NCBI GenBank assembly: GCA_047629355.1
Contig: JBLHWU010000237.1
Span: 1-9,185 of the forward strand
From: CAYUNA01 sp047629355
Lineage (GTDB): Bacteria; Bacteroidota; Bacteroidia; Chitinophagales; Saprospiraceae
DNA: 9,185 bases
Direction of reading: 5' to 3'
The translations under genes were made by a program, and so were the position numbers. The first letter of the stretch is position 1, and the number at the start of each line of letters is the position of its first letter. The notes under the pieces are model-generated. The model ran no database searches. It was not told the origin of the DNA and saw only the letters and a program-made list of their open reading frames with translations. Shown here piece after piece: positions 1 to 5,917 of the stretch.

Positions 1-1
1 G

Positions 2-85
2 TTCTCCAAAATAGATAAATGGCATAATTTAGCTATTGGCTGGTTCTTTTGGCAATTTAATTTAGAACGTCAGCATTACATTTGA
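2..85 (+). CDS. Possible C-terminal fragment of a gene entering from the left
   Basis: An open frame runs from the window edge to a TGA at 83-85, giving 27 residues. It is rich in aromatic residues (for example KWHNLAIGWFFWQFNLERQ), and every other frame on both strands is interrupted within this stretch. I do not recognise the family and assign no function. A frame this short could be open by chance, so the call rests mainly on the protein-like residue mix and on being the only open frame. If real, it is transcribed toward the histidine kinase, which lies on the other strand. Confidence 0.3.
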   Translation, partial: FSKIDKWHNLAIGWFFWQFNLERQHYI

Positions 86-341
86 TACACCGCCAAAAAG
101 AATTGGGGACTTCAAGTTGTGCAAAAGCAGGCATTGAACAGTAAATAATGACGAAGAGTAACATCCTTTTCATAAGTAAGTACCTGGACATAAATCATTT
201 AGAGGTGACAAAAACCGTGTTGTGCTGCTAAATGTACGCTAAAATATAAGTGGAAACAAGTTGGCGGCGGCGGTCAACTTACAAATTAGAAAAAATAAAA
301 TAGATTAGTCGGAGGGATTACAAACAATAGATAATTGCTGC
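86..341. other. Intergenic stretch left of the histidine kinase
   Basis: About 256 bases with frequent stops in all frames. The only clear structure is a small hairpin with a CGG-repeat loop at 258-280, listed separately. No tRNA, promoter of consensus type or coding segment is visible. Confidence 0.6.
258..280 (-). terminator. Hairpin with GC-repeat loop, possible histidine-kinase terminator
   Basis: AAGTTG (258-263) and CAACTT (275-280) form a 6-bp stem around an 11-base loop made of CGG repeats. It lies about 60 bases past the stop codon of the histidine kinase, and on that strand it is followed by GTTTCC, only a weak U-run. It may end the kinase transcript, but the stem is short. The four GG pairs separated by single C residues (263-273) could instead form a two-layer G-quadruplex on the plus strand. 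Confidence 0.3.
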
Positions 342-2018
342 TTAATTTTCCTTCAAAACGCCCGTAGGAATCATGACCTGAGGTTTTTTAGTCAGCTTAG
401 GCAATTGAATATAGAAAGCCGTTCCAATGCCTTCTTCCGACCGCACTGAAATTTTACCTTTATATTGGTCAATAATTTTTTTACAAATCGCTAATCCAAT
501 CCCTGATCCTTCAAATTCTCGACGAGTATGTAATCGAGTAAATGGGTCAAAAATACTTTTCAAATATTCTTCCTTCATCCCAATCCCGTTGTCTGCAATG
601 CTAATTTCCCAGCCATTGTGCAATGGGCGACATTGGATGATGATTTTTGGAGTCACATTTTCTCGATGGTATTTTATGCCATTGCTAATGAGGTTTTGCA
701 GCAATTGTAAAAAGTGCGTTTGTTGACCATAAACGACTGGTAAATTTTCATATTCAATAATTGCCTGATTGTTATTGATAAGATTGTAGAGGTTATTTTT
801 GACGATAATTAAAGTATCATTTAAACTGATTTCTTCCATTTGACCTCCAGAGGTACCTGCACGAGCGTAAGAAATCAAATCTTCCAGCAAACGCGTCATT
901 CGCTTGGAAGCATCTTTTATATAGTACAAAAATTCTTTGGTCTCTTTATTCTCTGGAATTTTTCGTTCCAAAAGCGTACTAAAACTGCTAATCGTCCGCA
1001 GCGGTTCTTTCATATCATGAGAAGCCACACTTGCAAATTGTCGCAATTCTTGATTCATATCCATGAGCTTACTTTCTGCTTCTTTTTTGTGGGTAATATC
1101 GCGTAAAAATGCGTTGAAAACGTATTTACCTTCATGTAAAATAGGTGTCACAGAAATCTCCATAGGAAAAGTCTTTCCATGATTGTTCATCCCCAATATT
1201 TCTTTTCGAGTATAAAAAAGAGAATTCGTACCAGTCTGAACTGCTCGGTTTAAACCTGACTTGTAGATCTCCCGATATTTTTCTGGAATGATTAGTTCTT
1301 GCCAAAATTTTCCGCGAACCTCTTCTAGTTCGTACCCAAAAATAGTGGTGGCTTGCTCATTCCATTGGGTCACCCGCCCTTCTTCACTTATTGTTACAAC
1401 GGCATCCAATGCACCCTGAAATAAAGCTCGATATTTTTCACTACTGCTTAAAATAACCCGCTCATTTTTCTCTGTTTCATCTTTAAAGTAAATCAACATT
1501 TGAAAACAAACAAAGCCAATCAACGTACCATTTGTCATCTGTAATAAGAATGGATAAGGATATACTAAAATGGGAGTCGTATAATGATAAATCAGATTGG
1601 TCACGATGAATCCCGAGAATCCGACAACTTGAATGACTTGTCGTTCTCGCTGTTGGTCAGAAAAGATAAAGCTACCAATTAATAGCAAAAAGAAACCAAA
1701 TTCTACATTAGAGTCCTGCCCAATTTTAAAAGCAATTGCTAACAAAACGATACATAGTAAAGGCATGAAAATACGAATGCCAATGTGATGTTTTTTCTTG
1801 TAATTCAAAAAGATTGGTAACAACATAAGCGTTGTACTCATAGAAACAGCACGAACGGCTTTATAATTTTCATTGAAAAAAAACACTATCATATAGAAGG
1901 TCAAGACTACCAAAAAAGGCGCAGCAATTCTGTTCATAATTGCTATCTTGCGATTGATGCGTGGGGTTAAATCTGGTGATTGTCCTACAGCTAATATTCG
2001 TGCCCAGAGTGAATTCAT
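342..2018 (-). CDS. Membrane-bound PAS-domain sensor histidine kinase
   Basis: This 558-residue protein is predicted to sense a signal at or in the membrane, autophosphorylate on histidine and pass the phosphate to a response regulator. Residues 30-178 contain about six hydrophobic segments without a large external loop. Residues 193-312 form a PAS domain (QGALDAVVTI, WNEQATTIFGYE) ending in the PAC-like FLRDITHKKEAE. The HisKA dimerisation helix follows, with phospho-acceptor H334 in ASHDMKEPL, resembling phytochrome-type kinases. The ATP-binding domain has the N-box N442/N446, the G1 box DNGIG at 477-481, an F-box near F490 and the G2 box GSGIGLA at 504-510, so all catalytic motifs are intact. 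There is no receiver domain and no adjacent response regulator, so the partner must be encoded elsewhere. The signal cannot be predicted. Start ATG is at 2018; no obvious consensus promoter precedes it. Confidence 0.93.
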   Translation of the reverse strand: MNSLWARILAVGQSPDLTPRINRKIAIMNRIAAPFLVVLTFYMIVFFFNENYKAVRAVSMSTTLMLLPIFLNYKKKHHIGIRIFMPLLCIVLLAIAFKIGQDSNVEFGFFLLLIGSFIFSDQQRERQVIQVVGFSGFIVTNLIYHYTTPILVYPYPFLLQMTNGTLIGFVCFQMLIYFKDETEKNERVILSSSEKYRALFQGALDAVVTISEEGRVTQWNEQATTIFGYELEEVRGKFWQELIIPEKYREIYKSGLNRAVQTGTNSLFYTRKEILGMNNHGKTFPMEISVTPILHEGKYVFNAFLRDITHKKEAESKLMDMNQELRQFASVASHDMKEPLRTISSFSTLLERKIPENKETKEFLYYIKDASKRMTRLLEDLISYARAGTSGGQMEEISLNDTLIIVKNNLYNLINNNQAIIEYENLPVVYGQQTHFLQLLQNLISNGIKYHRENVTPKIIIQCRPLHNGWEISIADNGIGMKEEYLKSIFDPFTRLHTRREFEGSGIGLAICKKIIDQYKGKISVRSEEGIGTAFYIQLPKLTKKPQVMIPTGVLKEN

Positions 2019-2071
2019 GTTACAGATGTATACCTAATTTGGAGGGAAATGATGACGTAATTTTTTCTTTA

Positions 2072-2084
2072 CCCAACCGTTGGG
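2072..2084. repeat. Hyphenated palindrome CCCAAC-C-GTTGGG
   Basis: A perfect 6-bp dyad with a one-base centre lies 54-66 bases upstream of the histidine-kinase ATG. It could be an operator for the kinase gene, or the core of a small dispersed extragenic palindrome. Similar CCCAAC/GTTGGG palindromes are, as I recall, common in Bacteroidota intergenic DNA, so I favour the repeat. It has no U-run on either side and is not a good terminator. Confidence 0.35.
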
Positions 2085-2430
2085 CTGCAAAAAGGATGCC
2101 GTAATAATACAGTAGGAATGTACAAATGACTGTTAAATACAGAAAAGTGTTTTTCTAACGTATTAATATCAATAGTTCTGTAAGTTTTTAAGGGTACAAA
2201 ATTCATTAAAATATATTTGATGTAGCCTTTTTTTTCTTAGGTATTTGATAATCAATGCTTTAGTTAGAATGATGTAGTGGTGAATTTAGAATGTTTAATA
2301 AGATACATGTTACTAAATTCATATAATTTATAGTTTAATAACTTTTATTAAAAATCACTCTCATAACTATTTTATAATTAGAACTTCAGTCTGTAAAAAA
2401 GTCATCGAGCTATCGAATATTAAAGTGTAA

Positions 2431-2589
2431 GGAACGCGAAATAAATAATCTTACATTTTTGAGCGGATATTTAGTCCCTATTTTTCACTTTAAAAATGCT
2501 CCTTATATCAATATAAATCGAACTTTTAAAGCAAAAACTAGGAACGAAAACGCGCGCTCAAAAAAGTAACTTTATTTAATTCGCGTTCC
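2431..2589. mobile_element. MITE-like long near-palindrome
   Basis: The ends form a terminal inverted repeat. Positions 2430-2465 pair with 2555-2590 without gaps and match at 32 of 36 positions; the outer tips are GGAACGCG and CGCGTTCC. Pairing continues inward with small gaps, for example CTTTAAAA near 2488-2495 against TTTTAAAG near 2524-2531, so almost the whole element can fold on a centre near 2510. TAA occurs directly outside both tips (2428-2430 and 2590-2592), a possible 3-bp target duplication, though TAA is common in such AT-rich DNA. There is no transposase gene inside. This fits a non-autonomous miniature element derived from an insertion sequence. A family cannot be named from the sequence alone. 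Confidence 0.65.
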
Positions 2590-2636
2590 TAATAAAAGAG
2601 GACAATTCATTTAAAAGCATAAAAGCTTAATTATTT

Positions 2637-2891
2637 TTATTCTTCTTCATCATCTAATATTTCTTCCAACCTATCCACAAGCGATAGCACCCAATTAATG
2701 ACTTTTGGACTCAAATATTTAGCAATTCCTGCCTTTCGACTGGCACTTTTAAGGATGTTGACATTTTTATAACCGAGGTTTTTTTCCTCTGCCAGTTCAA
2801 CGTATTCATCCCATTCTTCGTGAGTATACATGTCAAATTGGGCACGCATGATGTCGAGGTCAGTGGGGTCGTTAATATCGTATTTCGGCAT
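2637..2891 (-). CDS. Small acidic protein of unknown function
   Basis: An 84-residue protein I do not recognise. It has about 20 acidic and 10 basic residues. The N-terminal half holds DINDPTDLDIMRAQFDMYTHEEWDEY, interrupted here only for description, and looks helical and charged. Residues 37-60 form a basic middle (K37, K42, K48, R52, K53, K58), and residues 62-84 form an amphipathic helix ending in the acidic tail DDEEE. There is no signal peptide or membrane segment, so it is probably cytoplasmic. The compact frame and protein-like composition support it being real. The ATG at 2891 is the natural start. It stands alone between two non-coding regions, with no clear promoter or Shine-Dalgarno sequence, so its context gives no functional clue. 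Confidence 0.65.
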   Translation of the reverse strand: MPKYDINDPTDLDIMRAQFDMYTHEEWDEYVELAEEKNLGYKNVNILKSASRKAGIAKYLSPKVINWVLSLVDRLEEILDDEEE

Positions 2892-3433
2892 AGGAAGTGG
2901 GTTTTAATAAAAATCGGAATTGAGTTAAAAATGTTAGATTTGAAGGATTATTAGGCTATAAATCCACAGTTTTTACAACCAACTCGATGCAAGTTAGTTA
3001 AAAAAAGATTAGCCAATATCTTGCCAAACGAGATGAGAAAGGGGGCAATTGTAAGAAGTAAGATTCTGTTTTCCTTCTTTAGCTCTACTTTAAGACTCTT
3101 AAATCTAATACAAAAAATAAAGGGAGTTTGTGGGAGAATAATGGTTTCAAAATCATTTTCTTTCTTCAAGTTTCTTTCTCTTGCTGTCAAAGGCCGTGGG
3201 CTGGGTGTTTTTGAGGGACAAAATTGAGCGTTAAGCCTTAAACCTTCTGTTGATGGAAAATAAACTAAACCGACTTTCTGGAGTGGGCTCAAGGTTACTA
3301 AGTTGCATTGAAATATTTGCATCCACTAAAAGGATGACGGATATTAAATGTTCAAATTTTAAAAATATTTCTGACAATTTTTTGATGAAAAAAAATGTTT
3401 TGCTTTCCTATATTTGCAACCAAAATAAAAATC
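2892..3433. other. Non-coding region upstream of pyrC
   Basis: About 540 bases. Several open frames exist on both strands (for example 2951-3322 minus and 3021-3227 plus), but they overlap each other, have low-complexity composition with no recognisable domain, and look accidental. The last 60 bases hold the likely pyrC promoter. A 13-base near repeat, ATATTTGCATCCA at 3313-3325 and ATATTTGCAACCA at 3410-3422, covers the promoter box and a second copy 97 bases upstream. Confidence 0.6.
3409..3416 (+). promoter_or_regulatory. Likely pyrC -7 promoter box (TATATTTG)
   Basis: TATATTTG matches the Bacteroidota -7 consensus TANNTTTG and lies 17 bases before the chosen pyrC ATG, giving a leader of roughly 10-13 bases. 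The nearest upstream TTG (3382-3384) is 24 bases away, longer than the usual spacing of about 19, so the -33 part is poor. The position of this box inside the longer frame that begins at 3395 supports the later start at 3434. Confidence 0.45.
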
Positions 3434-4768
3434 ATGAAATCTATTCTTATAAAAAACGCCCAAATCATCAACCGAGGCGAAATAAAATCGGGAGACATCT
3501 TTATCAAAAATGGTAAAATTGAGCAAATTGGCGGCACTATTGACCGACATGCAGACACCGAAATCAACGCCGAAGGCAAGTATGCAATGCCTGGCATCAT
3601 TGATGACCAAGTCCATTTTCGGGAACCAGGTTTGACTCATAAATCCAACCTTTATACCGAGCCACGCTCGGCAGTGGCAGGCGGCACGACCTCTTTCATG
3701 GAAATGCCCAACACCAAACCTGCGGCACTCACGCAAGAACTATTGGAAGATAAGTATCAAATCGCCGCCAAGAAATCTTTGGCAAATTACTCTTTTTTTA
3801 TGGGTGCTTCCAACGAAAATTTGGAAGAAGTCCTAAAAACCAACGCTAAAGAGGTTTGTGGAGTTAAAGTATTTATGGGATCGAGTACTGGAAATATGCT
3901 CGTGGATGACCGCAGTACCTTGGAAGGTATTTTCTCTCAATGTCCGATGTTGATTGCTACGCATTGTGAAGATGAAGCGACGATTCGAAAAAATTTAATC
4001 GCATTTAAAGAAAAATATGGCGAAAATGTGCCGATTGACCAACATCCAATAATTCGAAATGTAGAAGGCTGTCTAAAGTCTTCGACTTTGGCAGTAGAAT
4101 TGGCTAAAAAGCACGATACCCGCTTGCATATTTTGCACATATCAACGGCAGAGGAATTGGCTTTGTTCCGCAATGATATTCCATTGAAAGAGAAGCGAAT
4201 TACGGCGGAAGTCTGCTTACATCACTTATATTTCAACAGCAACGATTACGCAACGAAGGGAACACAAATCAAATGTAATCCTGCTATCAAATCCATCGAA
4301 CATCAGTCTGCATTGTTTCCTGCGTTGCTCGACAATCGCTTGGATATTATTGCTACTGACCACGCGCCGCATACTTGGGAGGAGAAGCAAGGCACTTATT
4401 TTAATGCGCCATCGGGTGTTCCTTTGGTGCAGCATTCCTTGAATATCATGTTGGAATTTTACGAAAAAGGCATGATTTCTTTAGAGCGGATTGTTGAAAA
4501 AATGTGCCACGCACCCGCTGAATGTTTCCATATTGAAAAACGTGGATTTTTAGAAGAAGGGCAGTGGGCAGACGTCGTTTTATTTGATTTAAATCAAAAA
4601 ACGGCAGTCACCAAAGACAATATTTATTACAAATGTAATTGGTCGCCGTTTGAAGGACACGTTTTTGATAGCAAAGTTGAAACGACGATTGTGAGTGGAC
4701 ATTTAGCGTATCAAAATGGGCAGTTTTTTGAAGACAAAAAAGGAGAACGAATGAGTTTTACCAATTAA
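3434..4768 (+). CDS. pyrC: Dihydroorotase (pyrimidine biosynthesis)
   Basis: This 444-residue cytoplasmic amidohydrolase is expected to interconvert N-carbamoyl-L-aspartate and L-dihydroorotate, the third step of de novo UMP synthesis. Visible motifs are DDQVHFREPGLTHK at 57-70, the candidate carboxylated lysine K145 in GVKVFMGSSTGNM, the metal ligands H177 (ATHCEDE) and H235 (ILHIS), the catalytic D309 (ATDHAPH), and a substrate-loop PSGVPLVQHS near 326-335. The first histidine of the usual HxH metal motif is glutamine (Q59). As I recall, this DDQVHFREPG form is shared by other Bacteroidota dihydroorotases, so it marks a lineage and is not evidence of decay. The frame is open back to an ATG at 3395, but M14 of that reading (3434) begins the typical MKSILIKNAQII and follows the promoter box. 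It is a single gene, convergent with the next one. Confidence 0.95.
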   Translation: MKSILIKNAQIINRGEIKSGDIFIKNGKIEQIGGTIDRHADTEINAEGKYAMPGIIDDQVHFREPGLTHKSNLYTEPRSAVAGGTTSFMEMPNTKPAALTQELLEDKYQIAAKKSLANYSFFMGASNENLEEVLKTNAKEVCGVKVFMGSSTGNMLVDDRSTLEGIFSQCPMLIATHCEDEATIRKNLIAFKEKYGENVPIDQHPIIRNVEGCLKSSTLAVELAKKHDTRLHILHISTAEELALFRNDIPLKEKRITAEVCLHHLYFNSNDYATKGTQIKCNPAIKSIEHQSALFPALLDNRLDIIATDHAPHTWEEKQGTYFNAPSGVPLVQHSLNIMLEFYEKGMISLERIVEKMCHAPAECFHIEKRGFLEEGQWADVVLFDLNQKTAVTKDNIYYKCNWSPFEGHVFDSKVETTIVSGHLAYQNGQFFEDKKGERMSFTN

Positions 4769-4776
4769 AAATGAAG

Positions 4777-4827
4777 AATTAAGAATGTAGAATGATTCAT
4801 AGGGTGGATAATTCTACATTCTTAATT
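4777..4827 (-). terminator. 17-bp perfect inverted repeat between convergent genes
   Basis: Positions 4777-4793 and 4811-4827 are perfect inverted copies (17 bp) around a 17-base loop. The right arm lies inside the last codons of the RNA methyltransferase gene, and the left arm follows the pyrC stop. The stem is A/T-rich (3 G/C pairs). On the minus strand it is followed by CTTCATTTTTAATT, so it works better as the end of the methyltransferase transcript; on the plus strand no U-run follows. It may act in both directions by simple folding. Confidence 0.5.
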
Positions 4828-5336
4828 AAGTGGAACGCTGCAATTCCCGCCGCCATACTCACATTCATGGAACTATTGATGCCGTGCATTGGCAAGTGAA
4901 TACTTTTATCCGAAAGTGCTAATAATTGGTCAGAAACGCCAGCTTGTTCGTTACCTAAAATAAGTAAAATCGGGCGTTTAGAGCGGTATTCAGTGTAAAG
5001 AATACTTTGATTGGTGTACTCTAAAGCTATGATTTCGTAGTTATTTTTTAACTTTTTTATAGCATCAAAATCGTGGAAAATGCGGTGTGGAACATACTGT
5101 ATTGTCTGTCGAGAAATGCGGTTAATCTTAGGCGTTATTTCAAAATCAGGTTCATTAAAAAAGATGATTTCTTGCAAACGGGCGGCGTCTGCGAGTCGAA
5201 ACAAAATACCCAAATTAGCAGGGTCGGTTAAGTGGTCGCAGAGTAAAGCAACTGGATGTCGATTGTTCTTGATTTGCGCGAGTGATTGTTTTAAATCAGC
5301 GTGTTTTTGGCGAAAAGTAAGTTGTTCTTGTTTCAT
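4797..5336 (-). CDS. TrmH/SpoU-family RNA 2'-O-methyltransferase
   Basis: This 179-residue protein should use S-adenosylmethionine to methylate a ribose 2'-OH in tRNA or rRNA. All three SpoU motifs are present. Motif 1 is DPANLGILFRLADAA (38-52, with N41 and R47), motif 2 is ILLILGNEQAGVS (123-135), and motif 3 is IHLPMHGINSSMNVSMAAGI (146-165, with N158), which forms the knotted SAM site. It has only a short helical N-terminus of about 28 residues, so it is smaller than the rRNA enzymes with an L30e-like N-terminal domain (RlmB type). That suggests a tRNA or other small-substrate enzyme, but the target nucleotide cannot be read from the sequence. M1 is the only possible ATG before motif 1. 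It has its own strong promoter and convergent orientation to pyrC. Confidence 0.9.
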   Translation of the reverse strand: MKQEQLTFRQKHADLKQSLAQIKNNRHPVALLCDHLTDPANLGILFRLADAARLQEIIFFNEPDFEITPKINRISRQTIQYVPHRIFHDFDAIKKLKNNYEIIALEYTNQSILYTEYRSKRPILLILGNEQAGVSDQLLALSDKSIHLPMHGINSSMNVSMAAGIAAFHLIKNVELSTL

Positions 5337-5340
5337 GCGG

Positions 5341-5370
5341 CAAAATTACGCACGTTTACGAAACCTCCAA
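5341..5370 (-). promoter_or_regulatory. Consensus Bacteroidota promoter of the RNA methyltransferase gene
   Basis: Read on the minus strand, TTG (5370-5368), a 19-base spacer and TAATTTTG (5348-5341) match the Bacteroidota TTG-N19-TANNTTTG promoter at every defined position. The box ends four bases before the ATG at 5336, so transcription should start at or almost at the start codon. It shows that the methyltransferase is transcribed independently of the upstream thioredoxin-like gene. Confidence 0.7.
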
Positions 5371-5399
5371 GAGTTCTTAACTGTTATTTCCATAAGATT

Positions 5400-5906
5400 T
5401 TAGTTTTTCAAACCTGTTTCTAACAATTTTTCCATTTCTTGGCTATTCAAAAACGCATTGTGTTGAAAGACAATTTCATAATCTGAATTTAAAATAACGA
5501 AGGTTGGATAAGCTAATATTCCATTCAAACTACCGAGCGCATTCGCCAATTCGTGCGTACCCGTAGTTCTACCTTTGGGTTGATATTTGAAAAGATGGTT
5601 TTGAAAAAAGACGGGTTCTTTCTGTTCTCCATCAAAAGAAATGAAGTAATAATTTTCGTTGAGAATGGAAATAACCGCTTTGTTTTGTAAAGTTGTCTGC
5701 TTCATATTTTTACAAAATTTACACCAAGGCGCGTGTAAAAAAATAGCCAATGGACGCTGTTCTTGTTGCATCAAACTGTCTAGTTCTGCAAATTGATATT
5801 GCTCTAAAAAAGCGGTGGGTGCTGCGTCCAACTTCCGGGAAGACGAAGCACAACCCACCGCTATTAGTAAATATATAAGCGTTAAAAAATAGGTACTAAT
5901 TTTCAT
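5400..5906 (-). CDS. Thioredoxin-like lipoprotein
   Basis: A 168-residue thioredoxin-fold protein of the thioredoxin_7 type, expected outside the cytoplasm as a reductase, isomerase or metal/heme-handling partner. Residues 5-18 are a hydrophobic signal ending in the lipobox-like IAVGC, with C19 the likely lipidated cysteine. The sequence after it (CASSSRK) lacks the acidic run that sends lipoproteins to the surface in some Bacteroidota, so a periplasmic-facing anchor is more likely. The active site is APWCKFC (C62 and C65) and the cis-proline loop is AYPTF (P134). A long insert between them (about 92-126) contains KYQPKGRTTGTHELANAL, a pattern I associate with Bacteroidota members of this family. 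It lies 11 bases after the TonB-dependent receptor gene and is probably cotranscribed with it. Confidence 0.88.
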   Translation of the reverse strand: MKISTYFLTLIYLLIAVGCASSSRKLDAAPTAFLEQYQFAELDSLMQQEQRPLAIFLHAPWCKFCKNMKQTTLQNKAVISILNENYYFISFDGEQKEPVFFQNHLFKYQPKGRTTGTHELANALGSLNGILAYPTFVILNSDYEIVFQHNAFLNSQEMEKLLETGLKN

Positions 5907-5917
5907 TTATAAATAGC

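Larger units (their letters stand above)
2019..2636. other. Long AT-rich non-coding region
   Basis: About 620 bases with no credible coding frame on either strand. It holds a hyphenated palindrome near the kinase start (2072-2084) and a 159-bp near-palindromic element (2431-2589), both listed separately. A TATATTTG sequence at 2212-2219 matches the Bacteroidota -7 box but has no TTG at the right distance and no gene after it. The rest (about 2090-2427) shows no structure I can support. Confidence 0.7.

Noticed and set aside
427..1106. Plus-strand frames inside the histidine kinase gene
   Set aside because: They are antisense to an intact kinase with complete motifs, and their residue composition is not protein-like.
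2212..2219. TATATTTG as a plus-strand promoter
   Set aside because: No TTG at the right distance and no gene or terminator follows; expected by chance in AT-rich DNA.
2951..3322. Open frame of 123 codons on the minus strand upstream of pyrC
   Set aside because: It has no recognisable domain, an odd residue mix, and overlaps other accidental frames on the plus strand; it looks like open non-coding DNA or a degraded repeat.
3395..3433. Upstream ATG that would add 13 residues to PyrC
   Set aside because: The extension covers the TATATTTG promoter box, and the family-typical N-terminus begins at 3434.
3021..3516. Plus-strand open frames before and across the pyrC start
   Set aside because: They lack domain character; the second overlaps the true pyrC start region and promoter in another frame.
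3352..4435. Minus-strand frames inside pyrC
   Set aside because: Antisense shadows of a well-conserved enzyme gene.
5080..5403. Plus-strand frame opposite the RNA methyltransferase gene
   Set aside because: Antisense to all the conserved SpoU motifs; no domain of its own.
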